Assembly: GCA_029582165.1 (NCBI GenBank)
Contig: CM055877.1
Coordinates: 27,505,355-27,569,354, forward strand
Direction: 5' to 3'
Length of the DNA: 64,000 nucleotides
Origin: Portulaca oleracea
Taxonomy: Eukaryota > Streptophyta > Magnoliopsida > Caryophyllales > Portulacaceae
Below the pieces are notes generated by a model. It made no database searches. It had not been told where the DNA came from and was given only the letters and a program-made list of their open reading frames with translations. The position numbers and the translations under genes are program-made. This document shows positions 20,834 to 32,518 of the stretch, piece after piece (position 1 is the stretch's first letter; each line of letters starts with the position of its first letter).

Positions 20834-21831
20834 CTGCTGCTGCTGTTTTTATTCTTGTTGCGTATTACAAATCAGAAAATATCCAAAATATTCTAACTTA
20901 AAACTCAACCACAACATCAAGAGATTAGCCTAAAAATCATACATCAATCCCTTCATTATATCATCACAAGTTATCATTCAATACTGCATTTAATTTTCTT
21001 AGCACTACAATTCAGAAAATGTCCACTAGATAAATCGCTACCATAAATTAAACCACCACTAGCTACATCAGTAGCAACCCCCCCCCCCCCTCCCCGTCAT
21101 ACCCAACAAATCAATTATCTTTGCTCTCCCTTTTATTAATTTCATAACCTCTTGATTGGGCACAGATTAAATTTGGCCAAATAACATTAGTCATCCCCAA
21201 AAGGGTGGTTTAGACTGCTATCAAAGTCACTTTTCACCCAAAACCAACATTAGATTCTCAGTCTCTGATGGGTTCATTAAGCCTTACCCAAGGGCAAGTA
21301 GCTCAATGTGTTCCCCCGTCCCTAATTGAATACATATTCCCTGGCAATTTTTCCGGCACTGAACAAGCCTGAGCAGGGGGTTGAATTCGATCCGTCTACC
21401 AGGGTGATCTCCTAAGACATCCTCTCTGACAAATTTTCCATGGCCAATTCCCTCTCCCCTAAATTCTTTAATAGGGACTGATGACATTCAGCTCTTCAAT
21501 GGAGAGGGACGAACAATCTGGAGATTGGTAGGAGTTAAAGCTGGGTGAGTGAGAAAGAAATTGGGAGGGTTTCTGCTTTTATACCAATGGCAATAGATGT
21601 AAATTAGGTGGAAATTTTGAGGGCAACTTTGGAACACAAATTTGCCAAACGCTACTCATGTCCTTGACGTTGTGACTTGTAACGTCAAAAATATTGACAT
21701 CAAACGCTCATGTAAACGCTATGCACTAGTTCTATAAGCTCAGTTACTGAACACTTAAAATTTGATAAAATAGTGTTTTGAATGGTCAAAACGCTAAAAA
21801 CTACTCTAAACGTTGATGCCGAACAAGCCCT
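20600..21831. mobile_element. Possible hAT-like element carrying unidentified sequence
   Basis: The left end GGCCCTGTTCGACAAAA and the right end (reverse GGGCTTGTTCGGCATCAA) are imperfect inverted repeats. The interior includes a less AT-rich block at 21240-21500 with a 67-codon minus-strand frame (21284-21487) that I do not recognise. The 8-bp flanks do not match, so the boundaries are tentative. Confidence 0.35.
20795..20846 (+). repeat. TTA/TTG/CTG trinucleotide microsatellite
   Basis: A few TTA units pass into about nine TTG units and then CTG units. It is intronic and has no coding meaning. Confidence 0.9.
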
Positions 21832-23546
21832 GATTGATGTCGAACTAAGGTTGTCTATATTGCCTGTTTGGTATTGGCTATTCTAATTAGTAAAATGATA
21901 AATACCTTGACTCACCGAGTATTTCACCTCAATCACTTATAACATTAAATATAAGTATATTTAAATCATTATAAAGATATGTTTTATTACCTTGAGGATT
22001 ATTACTACTTATATATAATTTAAAATAATTATTTATTTAACATTTTTCATAAAATAAAAAACTATTCATAAAATGTGCATTTGTTACTAAAATTAGGATA
22101 AGTTATGTTATTTTCAGGTTTGGATGGATAAGTTAGGATAAGTTGGGATAAGTTAGGATAAATTATGATATTTTTTGAGGAATTGTGTTTTTAGGGTGGA
22201 TGCTTTTTTGGGGAATTGTGTTAGGTTTAGATAAGTTTGGATAAGTTGTGAGAGTTATTCCAACCTAACCAAATAACAGGACCATAATTATTAGAGAAAA
22301 TGTTATTAAAATTTACAAAAATGTGAAATATGGGCAATTTAATATGATTTTTAACCATCTTGAATCAAAATGTGTATTATTATCCAATTAATTAATTGTT
22401 CAAATAAGCTATTTGAAATGACTGTTTTAAAAAAATTCTTTAGTAACATTTTTTTTATCATAATTAATAACAGTTATTTACTTTACTTTTTATTAAATCT
22501 ATATTAAAAACTAACAATATCATGACCTTTATTTCACTATATCTTTTATTTATTTTCAACATTTAAATTCAAGATATTTTAATTTTATTATTCATATTGT
22601 TTTTCACTACCCGAATACTTGTGTTATATGACTTATCTAAATTGCATAAAATTATACTTCTACCCGTTATTCTTGTATTTCTTGAAAAAAAACCTAAAAA
22701 TATGCATAAAATTATACTTCTACCCGTTATTCTTATATTTCTTTAAAAAAAAAAACCTAAAAATATGCATAATGGATGAGGTTCATTCGATTAAGGTATC
22801 ATGTGCTCAATAGTGTGACCAAGGCATCCGAAGCTTCTTATAATTAATAATTAATAGTTAATATTGAAAAGTTACTGTTGAAAATCATAATCCGAACCTA
22901 CCAAATATCGCTACGGGTCAATAGTTTCCTGATGCTGTTTTAATATTATTATAGGTTTTTCTTTTTCATGACTTTTCTTATTAAAAGTTGACAGGGTGAA
23001 GGAAGGAGGGTGAATTTGATAATGACAGACTACTCCATGCCAGGAATGAGCGGTTATGATTTGCTTAAGCGAGTCAAGGTTAATTCAATTCTTCGATTTT
23101 CTTTATTTTCAGAATTCCTTTAAGAAGAAAGCGAGACTAATTTGGGAATGAAATTGTAATATGGCATGGTAAATTGGTAATGGTATGAATGGCAATTAAT
23201 GGCTGTGCAGAGATGATTGTGGAAGGATGTACCGGTGGTTGTCATGTCCTCCGGAAAATGTACCTTGAAGAATTACCATGTCAGTCACTTCCACTCTTTC
23301 ACAATGGACAACTAATAATATGTCAGTGTGCTTAGAATATTAGTTAGTAACTATGTATCCGACATGATGTATAATATTGTGATTGTGGTGAGTGGTGTAA
23401 AATGGTGCAGGTGTCTAGAAGGAGGAGCAGAGGAATTCTTACTAAAACCAGTGAATTTATCAGATCTCAAGAAGCTAGCTAGCTGCAACATCACATACTT
23501 AAGTCTACTAAAACTGCATCTGGAGATGGAAGCAGCTGCGATGTGA

Positions 23547-24576
23547 AGGCTAATTAATTAATGAACACCAATCATCATGAGTACTAGAAACCAAGGTGGA
23601 TTAACCCTGCTTATGATTTCCCCTTTATTCCAATATTTTGTAGGGAGATGTAGACTGTGATTAGGTGTAAATAATATTAGCAGAAACCTGACAACTAAAA
23701 GAGAAGAATTTAGGGGGTAAGCTTTAACTTTTAAGCATGCAACTGATACTCTGATAGTGTGGTGACTGGTGAATTACCCCTCAAAATGCACCTCTCCCAC
23801 CCCCAAGGAAGAGTGATGTCATGTCAATGTAGACAATATATATACGAAATATTACGAATACCAGAAGGTTCATTGGCTTGGCCACTTAGGTCATACCTCT
23901 CCCACTTGGGTCATGAGTTCATGGGTTTCTCACTGTGGCTACTCTGAGTTCATATGTCAAGCCAGGTAAGGATACCACCCTTTTTTTTCTTTTTCCTTTT
24001 TTTTTTTGTGGGTGGTAACAACACTACTCAGAATCGCCACCTTGCATTAAATAGTATTTCTTATTTGCTAATGCCAGATTCTATCGCAGTGCAAGACTCA
24101 AGTAGCAAATAGCAGGTAGTAGGTTTCCCCCAACTAACAATTTTCCGCATATATTGATTTTCCCTTGTACCAAACACCTGAAAATATCAAATGAAAATTC
24201 ATTTTTTAGGAAAATCATTTTACTAAGATTGCACCAAAAACACCCAATATGTTATAGAAGGTGAGTTTCTAACCCTAACAAGCTTCTCCTCTGTTTTTCG
24301 CTACGGATTCGTCGGAATCAATCTCTTCATGAACGTTTGTTCATGGGAGCAAGGCTGTCTACATTAGGATCTCCCATATCGCGCTCAAACATGTCACCTG
24401 AGCAAGGGCGGATACACAGCCAATGTAGGGGTGTCCGTCAAACAAAAATTTGTGATTCAAGAATATTTTTCGGAAGAAATTTTTTTAATTAGAGTAAGTG
24501 GACACCGTAAAAAAAAAGTCCCAAAAAATATAATAGGGGTGTCCAATTTAGTAGCAACCCAAAAACTCTATAATAG
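23547..24576. other. Downstream region of the response regulator; no further gene
   Basis: The 3' untranslated region probably follows the TGA at 23544. T-runs occur at 23982-24009. Short frames at 23759-23947 and 24431-24616 have no recognisable domain. I saw no terminator-like or RNA feature. Confidence 0.4.
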
Positions 24577-24578
24577 TA

Positions 24579-24836
24579 CTCCCTCCGTCCCAAAAAAATC
24601 GTCCAAGTTTGATTAGTCAGGTCAAAATTTTAAATTTTGACCGTTAGTTTATCAAATTGTATGTTGAGCTATTATAAAAGACTACCACAGTACCACTATT
24701 AGATTTGCGATGAAAATATTTTTATGCCTGAATACAATATTATTAGCCTTGTTAAGATAAAATGTGAAAAATTAGCGATCAAAATGTTACATCGAAGACG
24801 ATAAATAAATTGAACAAATTAATTAGGACGGAGGGG
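24579..24836. mobile_element. Stowaway-like MITE, TA duplication
   Basis: The left end CTCCCTCCGTCCCAAAAA and the right end TTAGGACGGAGGGG are inverted repeats. TA lies on both sides (24577-24578 and 24837-24838). The CTCCCTCCGT terminus is the hallmark of Tc1/mariner-derived Stowaway MITEs. Length 258 bp. Confidence 0.85.
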
Positions 24837-24838
24837 TA

Positions 24839-25740
24839 CCAATTTTATTTAAATAGATAAAAAGTTTAAGTTAATGAATTGGGTAATCGGGTATCAGTAA
24901 GTCAATGAATTGGGTAATTGGATATTAGTAATAACAAATATATTGGACATTCCTAAATTTAATGTCGAGATCCGCCACTGCACCTGAGAGAGGTAGGCTA
25001 TCTATACTTGTTAGGGCTCCTTAACCAAGCAACTTGCGTTAGTTATATCGGCAGTTTTCCACTATAGAAAATGCCTAGGTGGAAGGGAGGATAAAGAAGA
25101 GGGCCCCAAAAAAAAACGAACGATTAGGCATGGGGGTATATCTGCAACGTTATTGGGAGGGTTGAAAAACAAATGAAGATTTGGCGAACAGAAATAGATT
25201 GGCAACAGCAGGAGAATGATAATAATAAAAGAAACATTTCTGCTTCTTTTCAAAAAAAAAAAAAAATAAATAAATCTTTGGCCACGTGCATTAACAGAAC
25301 CATACTAAAATTTGTTGTTGTTGACTGCCAGGAGTAACTTTTATGTGCAACTTTGCCAAATAGTGGCGCTACACAAACACTAACATTCAGTTAAACATAA
25401 CCTTAAAAGTTAACATGTTGAAGTGCACATGCATAATGGTTATCAATAACTGCATGAAAAGAAGCAGAGTTAGCCTTCAATGCATCTGCTACTTCCAAAT
25501 TGGCTTTCCTTCACAAATTAAAAGCATACCTCTTATCTTGGATGACACAGTAACAAAAAGTTTCAAAAGAAAAATTTTTCTTAAAAGACATACGGCACCA
25601 TTATACCATTAAAATGCCCCTCAAGTCAAAATCCATACCAACAAAAGATGTCACTGATGATACACCTTTTGACTATGGAAACTAATTTCAGAATCTAAAG
25701 CTTCTGTTAAGGCTAAAATAAAAAACAAAGTAATCAGATT
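24839..25740. other. Intergenic; no gene recognised
   Basis: A poly(A) run at 25250-25265 and some TA-rich DNA are the only notable points. The frames at 25062-25253 and 25415-25612 have no recognisable domain. Confidence 0.4.
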
Positions 25741-26171
25741 TTATTCAGGGAAGGGAATGAAGTGAAGAAAGGGAATAGGGAGGTGAAGAAACTGTTAAAA
25801 AGAGGGTGGAAACCCAAAGCAGACACTGCTCTTCTAATGTTAGACCATGATATCTAATAAGTTACTTCCAGATGAACTCAACAGTGTCCACTAGTTCCAC
25901 CTGCATCTGCATCTTCAGGGCGTTTTCGCTAATGCCTACCCCTGCAAGAGACAGGAAAGCTGTACATGATTTCAACAGTATCTGATCCAAAATACCCCAA
26001 ATGAGAAAGACAAACTGATAGAAAGATTGAGGCATCAAGCTTTGCATAGAATAACTAATGTATCATCAATGTCACTTTCTTTATAAACAAATGAATATGG
26101 TAGCTGGGGACTCAGAGAGTGAGATGTATTTGACTGGAGTGACAGAGGGAATGTTCCAGCACTTGCCTTGA
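25741..26171 (-). other. Probable 3' untranslated region of the PDI gene
   Basis: This lies directly downstream of the PDI stop codon on the minus strand. The frame at 25862-26047 has no recognisable domain. The polyadenylation point cannot be fixed from the sequence. Confidence 0.35.
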
Positions 26172-29100
26172 TCACAGCTCTTCCTTCACTGAGGATTGCT
26201 GCACAGACTCCTTAGCTGCTGGATCCCTGTTCTTTTGAATGAACTCAATGATGTCTTCCTTGGTCCTGTTTCCTTCATACTTTAGTATCTTCCCACTAGC
26301 TGATCTGAAGTATATAGTTGGGTAACCTTTGACATCAAAAGAACCATCTGGGATATCGTTCGCAGTCGCATCCTGTAATCAGCAATATCATTAATTCAAG
26401 TGGCAACAACTGTTAAAAATAATTGCAGATAGTGTGTGCGAGCCTGAGAGAGAGTACTGAACAAGCAAGAACATAGGGGACTGGAGAGCTGCAACAAGAA
26501 TTCAATATGATTGCCAGAATCCTACAAATTTGGCAGACTTGTCAACCAGATTAACCACTATTTTATTTTTTTGAATCATCACAGGTCCCATCACTTTTGA
26601 ATATTAAGAATTCAGGAAAACGAAACTGCAGTATGACAGAATCTACCCAACAGTCCAATACATTTGGCCAACATTTCACACGGGGTACTAAGAAAAGCAG
26701 ATAATTGTTTAGAAAGGTAGCACTGCGACAAGTATGTGAGACACGGCAACAAATGTTGCAAACTGAAACCATCACAAGCATGCCATGTATTAAATTAAAT
26801 CAGAAAATATTAACGGGAATACAGGCATTTCTTTTTCCTGTGCAATCATAAAGTTAAGTAAAACAATGTTTAGGAAACAATAAAATCTAGAAGTAACACT
26901 CGGTTGCAATCATTCTTCAGGCACTTGATTATCCAACAGGCAAAGACTAGTTATTATAGAAGTTAACCAAAGTAGCATTCAGGACAGATCAAGAGCCTTA
27001 CAAGCTTTGCAATGACAACATCTGGATCATTTTCAAAGGAAACAGCCACTTCATCCAAAATCGGAGCCAATTTTTTGCAATGTCCACACCATGGAGCATA
27101 GAATTCCAAAAACACTGTCACAATCAATAAAGAAGGCATCAAATAAATGATCATGATACCTAAAAAATTTGGGGAAAAAAAAGTGAAGGGCCAAGGGTGT
27201 ATAATAAAATGCGACCAAATTTTAGGTCCTTACCATTTTTACCAGAGTTGAAAACCATATCCTGAAGGGTGTCTGCAACTACCACCTTCACAGGCTCAGT
27301 GTTGGTTTCAGGAATGGCCTCTGACTTTCTGTACGCAGGCACTTTCCCTTCCTGCAATGTTATGATTCAGTGACATTGAATTAATATAATCAATCGACCA
27401 GTCTATCAAGTTGCCAACTACAAAAATGGATCACAACCCTGTTACTCCAAAACTGAGTAACTAGAATAATGCATTACATTGTACTCCATCAGCCACGGTG
27501 CAATCTGATCAGGCTCCACTTTTGGCTTCAGATATTTCTTGCCATCAGTGGTCTGGACGATGATGAGTGGGACTTGATCCTCCTTGACTCCAAAATACTG
27601 TTTGTGAACAAAAATATACAATCAGACCTGATGGGCATACTCCAAAAGGGAACACGATATCAGAGTAAATAGAAGTACACATACCTGAAGTGCACCCTGA
27701 CTGGCATCAAGATCACCCATTAAAAAGCTAATGCCCTTGGATTTGTATACTTTAGCCACTTGCTCATACTTTGACTTGTATGCATCATAATCAACAGTGA
27801 AGTTCAAGAACAACAAGGCCTATCCAATTCAAAATTGTTCATCAGCAATCATCCCATGAAAGAAAAAAAAAAACACGATTTTCTTGTTTAAGATGGAAAA
27901 GGAAAAATCATGAAGAAAAACCCATCTAAGGTATATAAATCCATAAGCAAAGCACTAATTAACAGAAGATTATACAGTGCAAGAGGAACATTAAATAGCT
28001 TTGGAGAATTCTCATTTTTCCCATTGCACTTTATAAAGAGGGAAAACAAATAAAATGAATCAAAGAAGAAGGGGGAACCAGATGGAGCAAATGTCATACA
28101 ATATTCACATCAAATTTCCAAACAGGTAACTCTATCAGCTACTAGTTTAAAGTGCTACACCTGACATATGTACGGTTAAGTTTGATTTTGAAAGCACCAT
28201 TAAAAAAATGAATCACACTAAACTTGTACCTTGGCGTTGGGAGAGTTGAAGAACTTAACAACATAAGGATGATTGGCAGGATCTTTGCTAAAAGTAGTAA
28301 CAATAGGGACACTAGATTCTTCAACAAACTTCTCCAAAGCATCCAGATGGAAATCCTGTGCACCAACCGCATTTCCTATTAGCTAACAGACATACTGAGT
28401 AGCAAACAGCATGCTAAACTGCAAGGGAGATTGGAACAACCGGAAGAATTAGCTATACCTGGAAGTCAACAACAAGCTCATCAAATGGCTTGAACAACCG
28501 AACAGTGGGCTTTGTCACTGGTGACTCACCCCTTGGAAGAAGCTTTGCATCCAAAGTGTGACCAAAGTCATAGTCAGAACGCAACTTCTCAGCTAAAGCC
28601 ATGAAGTTTTTGTACTCTTCTCCAGAGAATTCAAGGAATATACCAACCTGGAATATAAAATAGATCATGACTTCCATAGGACTAAGAAAGATTCAGGACC
28701 AGAGCCTAAGAGGGAAAGGCTGTGTTCACTCACAATAGCAACTTTTTGTTCGCCCACAACAGCAGTAGCGTCTTCTGCAGATTTAATTTCAGTAGAAGGA
28801 GGACCACTTTGTTTCTTCAAGTATTCAGCAATTCCCTCTGCATCCCTTGGGCCTTTGTAATCTTGAACAGACTTCCCACCATTTCGCAGTATCTTCAAGG
28901 TGGGAAAACCCCTAACTTCATACCTAGAAGCAAGCTCCCTGTTGGAATCTTCATTGGCATCCACCTTCGCTAGAACAACGGGAGGATCATGACTGCTCAA
29001 TATGGATGCAGCTTTCTCATACTGAATGATCAGAAAAACATTGATGTCAGCTAAAGAATAAGCAATACAATTGCATTCTATTGTAGGATTTGATCCAGAC

Positions 29101-30421
29101 AGAATACTTTGTACTCTTTTAACTGGGAAAATTTAGATGACTAGACTAGCGGAGAGCAGGGAACCGAACTTACCTCTGGGGCTAATTTCTTGCAGTGTCC
29201 ACACCTGAAACAAGCCAAAAAAAAATTGAATAATTAACCCATTGAAGAGGCCCATCGTTCTAATTGAGAAACTAGATAGTGAAATTGAGTAAGCATTTTG
29301 ACAAGATCGTCAATGTAAATACCGCAATGAAAGATAAATAAATAAATAAATAAATAAGGGAGGAGATATTTGAAATCAAATGCAAGTAGTAAGAAATAAA
29401 GAAAAAGTGAAATATTCAAGACTTGACGTTACAGATCGGATGGAAGAAAGAAGTACCAAAAAATATCAGGGAACGAATGCTGATTGTGAACGCTAGGAAG
29501 TTTTAGGCATATACATTTCGGAAAATTAAGAATTCACAAGCCCAACTTGCCAAGTAAAAATCAACTAACTTTCTAAGCAATTATTAGATGTATATGAACA
29601 TTTACAGGCAATCCTCAAATAGCAAGTAACAGATGTTCCCAGGCTCACAGTGATCATGATGCATAGTCTTAGATCACTCTATCAGGAAAATTTGGGTTCA
29701 AGGGATCCAGGTACGAAGGTGCAATCTCAAAGTTCAAAGTCCTGTCTTTAGCTCTATAAGCTCTGGTTTTGGTACCAAAATACAGAACTCTTGTACACAT
29801 CTTCAGTAAAATCCATACAAAAATTAAAGGTAACATTTTAGACAACATGACACCAGACAGTGAGAATTCCACTGCAGGAAAGAAAAACATCCAATATAAC
29901 ATCGACCACCCTGTAGCATAAAGTTGATCTCTCCCCAGTGCCCACTGCATCAGTAATCAAAGCCTACAGGATCGATCACAGACTAAACAACGGATCTTAA
30001 TACAATTACCACAGTTTCAACATCAACATGAAACCAAATTCAGGTGATTGATATCTAAATTACTCCAAATCCAAAGCAAACAAGCCATAACAGCATGCAG
30101 CATTACACTTAATCCGCAATTCGCATATAATCTCCAATATAATAACAAAACAAACTCTACAAAATCAAATTTCAGATAAAAAAAATAAACAGGAAACATT
30201 GACTATGAAAGCAATGAAATTGAATACCAAGGAGCGTAGAATTCGACGACGATGAAATCGTGCTTGGCTATGGTGTCGTCAAAATTGGAGTGATCAAGTG
30301 TGAGAACAAACTCCTTAGAATCAGAGCCTCCATCAGAAGCTAGGATCGAAGAGAGAGAAGCCGAGAGAAGAAGAAATGATAACAAGATTGAATCTGAAAC
30401 CCTAGAATTAGAAATCGCCAT
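26172..30421 (-). CDS. PDIL1: Protein disulfide isomerase (PDI-like 1), 10 exons
   Basis: It forms and rearranges disulfides in proteins folding in the ER lumen. Exons in coding order: 30228-30421, 29174-29204, 28734-29021, 28459-28647, 28230-28355, 27685-27819, 27478-27597, 27234-27351, 27002-27114, 26172-26372. All have GT-AG borders and compatible phases, giving 1515 nt and 504 aa, close to the family's usual 500 or so. Residues 1 to about 30 are a signal peptide ([16 protein letters not shown]). The a domain has [11 protein letters not shown] (Cys66, Cys69), with the Trp codon split between exons 1 and 2. The b and b' thioredoxin-like folds follow, with a possible N-glycosylation site NFT at 282. 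The a' domain has WCGHC (Cys410, Cys413). The end KEEL (501-504) is a KDEL-type ER retrieval signal, less common than KDEL. I chose the ATG at 30421 because it directly precedes the signal peptide. No damage was seen. Confidence 0.95.
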
Positions 30422-30489
30422 TGTTGCTGTTGGTAAAACCCTTAACAAAGTATGACAAGAGATTCTACGTGGGTTTCTTTTCCAGGCGA

Positions 30490-30498
30490 TTTTATATG
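30490..30498 (-). promoter_or_regulatory. Candidate TATA box of the PDI gene
   Basis: On the minus strand CATATAAAA lies about 70 bp upstream of the PDI ATG (30421), leaving room for a 5' untranslated region of about 40 nt. The LINE fragment starts only about 100 bp further upstream, so the promoter region has been shortened or displaced by that insertion. Confidence 0.4.
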
Positions 30499-30593
30499 AT
30501 GAGATAGAAAATAGATAGTAGGACGGTAACGAGATTTAGGAGGAGGAACAGAAAGAGAGGGAGTGTCACGTGCCGAGGGTGTGGAGGAGAGGT

Positions 30594-31480
30594 TTTTTTT
30601 TTTTTTTTGAAATAAGGAGGAAAATTATATTGATAATGTATCGGACTGAACAATAATTTCCATCTTGCTCGAACAAACCCCGATCCAAATCTGCTCCTCA
30701 CGGATTGGGTTAACCTTTGCCATAATGTGGGTTGCAATGTTGTCATCTCGCTTAATATGGTTCCAACTACTGTTAACCAAATCCTTAGAATAGTAATATA
30801 AATCTTCTAATAAAACATCACACTCGCGAAGATAAAAATTTGGACTTCTCATCCGATGTACTAGCACCTGACAATTGAATTCAAAAATCACTAAGGAAAA
30901 AGCCAACCTCCTCACTGGCTGCATTGCAAAGATGGTTGTCTTTGTTTCTGCTTTCATTGGGCTCCAATTTGCATTCACCTTTCCTGTGGCTGTCATCACC
31001 ACTCTTTCTTCATGGTCCCTATAAACCACACCCAATCCCACCCTCCTTTGCTCTTCCAGCAATGCGTCAAAATTAATCTTCAGCCATGCTTGGTCGGGGG
31101 GACGCCACACCGTGGGGTTCTCCAAATGTTGTTGCGGGCGATTGTTGCTCCCAACCTCTCTCTGCTTGGCCCGATCCTATACCATCTGGCTCACCATCGT
31201 CACCAAGGCCCGAGGGAAAGTGGGCTTATTCTCGAAAACCTTCTCATTTCGCGCCCTCCAAATTCTCCACGCCAAGGTCATCCATAGATTGAAGCTCGGC
31301 TTGTCACATGTCTCTCGCCACTACACGAGAAGGTTCTGTGGTGTTGTGGGATCAGTTGCCCTGTTGAGCGTATCATCATTAACCTCCCGCCACACCGACC
31401 GCACCTGCTCACAATATCTACTATGGCATGCCACCCGTCTTCCTTTCCTTTTTTTTACATCTCGGACATAAATTGTCGGG
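30594..31480 (-). mobile_element. 5'-truncated LINE (L1-type): zinc-finger and RNase H part, poly(A) tail
   Basis: On the minus strand a CPRCKKK zinc-finger-like segment of the reverse-transcriptase tail (about 31440-31480) is followed by WRETCDKPSFNLWMTLAWRI-type sequence. An RNase H-like domain then runs from 31125 to 30625, starting WRPPDQAWLKINFDA, with KAETKTTIFAM and RDDNIATHIMAK. In-frame stops break the upstream part. The copy ends in an A-run (T-run at 30594-30609 on the plus strand). The order is typical of the last part of plant LINE ORF2. The reverse transcriptase itself is missing, so this is a dead 5'-truncated insertion, about 170 bp upstream of the PDI start codon. Confidence 0.8.
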
Positions 31481-32143
31481 GGCTATATGCCTTTGATGAA
31501 GCAAGGACTTTGTGGGTAGCACTTGTGAGATTCATTATATACCAATTTGTGAATCCCAACAAGTAAAATTGTGTAGGTAAGGTAGTGTAGTTAAGTAAGC
31601 TACAATAATCATATTATTTAAATATATGAATTTTTTAAATATATATTTTACTATTTTAATAAGGTATTGTAAGTAAGTCAAGTCACACCAATAACACTTA
31701 TTGAATATATGAATTTGTCTATATATATTATGTAAGGTAATGTGGAAAGGTGGACTCTCACTTACAATTGAAAAATTTGGAATAGTATTGCATTTGCTCT
31801 TAATAGTTACCTTCATAAAGGATCCTAGAGATTACAAACATTATACTTTTAAATTTTGACAATATTTATTATTGTTCTTTATTTTAATAGTACTTTTAAA
31901 TTATACTAGTAATTTATGGATTACTTCCCAAAAATAATTAAGATAATTTTCTTTTTAGCATATTAAAAATTATGATGAGTAACCTCGTCGATAGGAGGGG
32001 TTTTTTTACTAGTTATATTATAAGTGACTCACCCACTCAGGAAACACATTTGGGCACAACACAAATTCAACTTGAACTGAAACTCATTCTAGCCATCACA
32101 ACTTCAAAAAAGTCACATTCCACTGTGTCATCACTCAGAGGCC
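31481..32143. other. AT-rich intergenic DNA; nothing recognised
   Basis: Frames at 31535-31816 and 31972-32235 have no recognisable domain. No structured repeat was seen apart from TA-rich stretches. Confidence 0.35.
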
Positions 32144-32146
32144 TTA

Positions 32147-32515
32147 GGTTATCCTCAATGGTGTTCTTCAAAATGGAGAGCACCAAGTATATAAATAGTA
32201 GGTTTAGTATTATTTTAATAGGTAGTGGAGAATGATTATTGTTAATGGTGAAGAATGAGTTGAGAAATTGAGTGGGGAATGAGTAATATATAATTATTAA
32301 AATAGTACAAAAAAAAGGATAAAACAAAATAAATTTTTTTAATATTTTCTCACTCCTAGTTCTCTCTATCTCTCTCATCCCCATACCATTTTCTCTCTCC
32401 TCTCTCCTCAAGAATGACTGTCATACTTGGGTATGGTCCTCTTTTTTATTTTTCTTTTTTATTTACACTCTCTCTCATGCATACTTGCTCCAAAAGTATG
32501 CCATTGTGGATAGTC
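32147..32515. mobile_element. Tourist/Harbinger-like MITE, TTA duplication
   Basis: The left end GGTTATCCTCAATGG (32147-32161) and the right end CCATTGTGGATAGTC (32501-32515) are inverted repeats with three mismatches. TTA lies on both sides (32144-32146 and 32516-32518). A TTA duplication and a length of 369 bp fit PIF/Harbinger-derived Tourist MITEs. The interior holds CT-rich words near 32350-32410. Confidence 0.6.
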
Positions 32516-32518
32516 TTA

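Larger units (their letters stand above)
17803..22994 (+). other. 5.2-kb transposon-filled intron 2 of the response regulator
   Basis: The donor is GTGAGT at 17803 and the acceptor TTGACAG ends at 22994. Introns at this site are usually short in plant type-A regulators (family knowledge), so the length is unusual. It holds a foldback repeat (18043-18345), a TRIM (18495-19164), GGAAAATCATTTTCC-type palindromic words around 18440-18470 and 19180-19870, hAT-like repeats (20264-20576 and 20600-21831), a TTG/CTG microsatellite and a C-run (21078-21091). No host gene was seen inside. Confidence 0.65.
16992..23546 (+). pseudogene. Type-A cytokinin response regulator, disabled in exon 4
   Basis: Type-A response regulators are receiver-domain proteins that take phosphate from histidine phosphotransfer proteins and damp cytokinin signalling. 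Five exons can be traced: 16992-17166, 17639-17802, 22995-23078, 23211-23279 and 23411-23546, with GT-AG borders and matching phases. Exon 1 has an acidic leader and HVLAVDDSLIDRKMIEKLL (the Asp pair). Exon 2 has VESGDKALEYLGL and an Asp/His-rich insert. Exon 3 has [15 protein letters not shown] with the phospho-acceptor Asp. Exon 5 has FLLKPV with the conserved Lys. Exon 4 (KDVPVVVMSS) carries TGA at 23214-23216, one extra G near 23252, and a second TGA where Ser is expected after ENVP. Both TGAs would be TCA by a single C-to-G change. Skipping exon 4 breaks the frame of exon 5, and the alternative acceptor at 23225 still leaves the extra base. Assembly error remains possible. Confidence 0.8.

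Noticed and set aside
21284..21487. 67-codon frame as a small gene
   Set aside because: No family match, no promoter, and it lies inside a possible transposon within an intron.
23211..23279. Exon 4 of the response regulator rescued by the acceptor at 23225
   Set aside because: This would avoid the first TGA, but the extra G still shifts exon 5 out of frame, which soon meets a stop.
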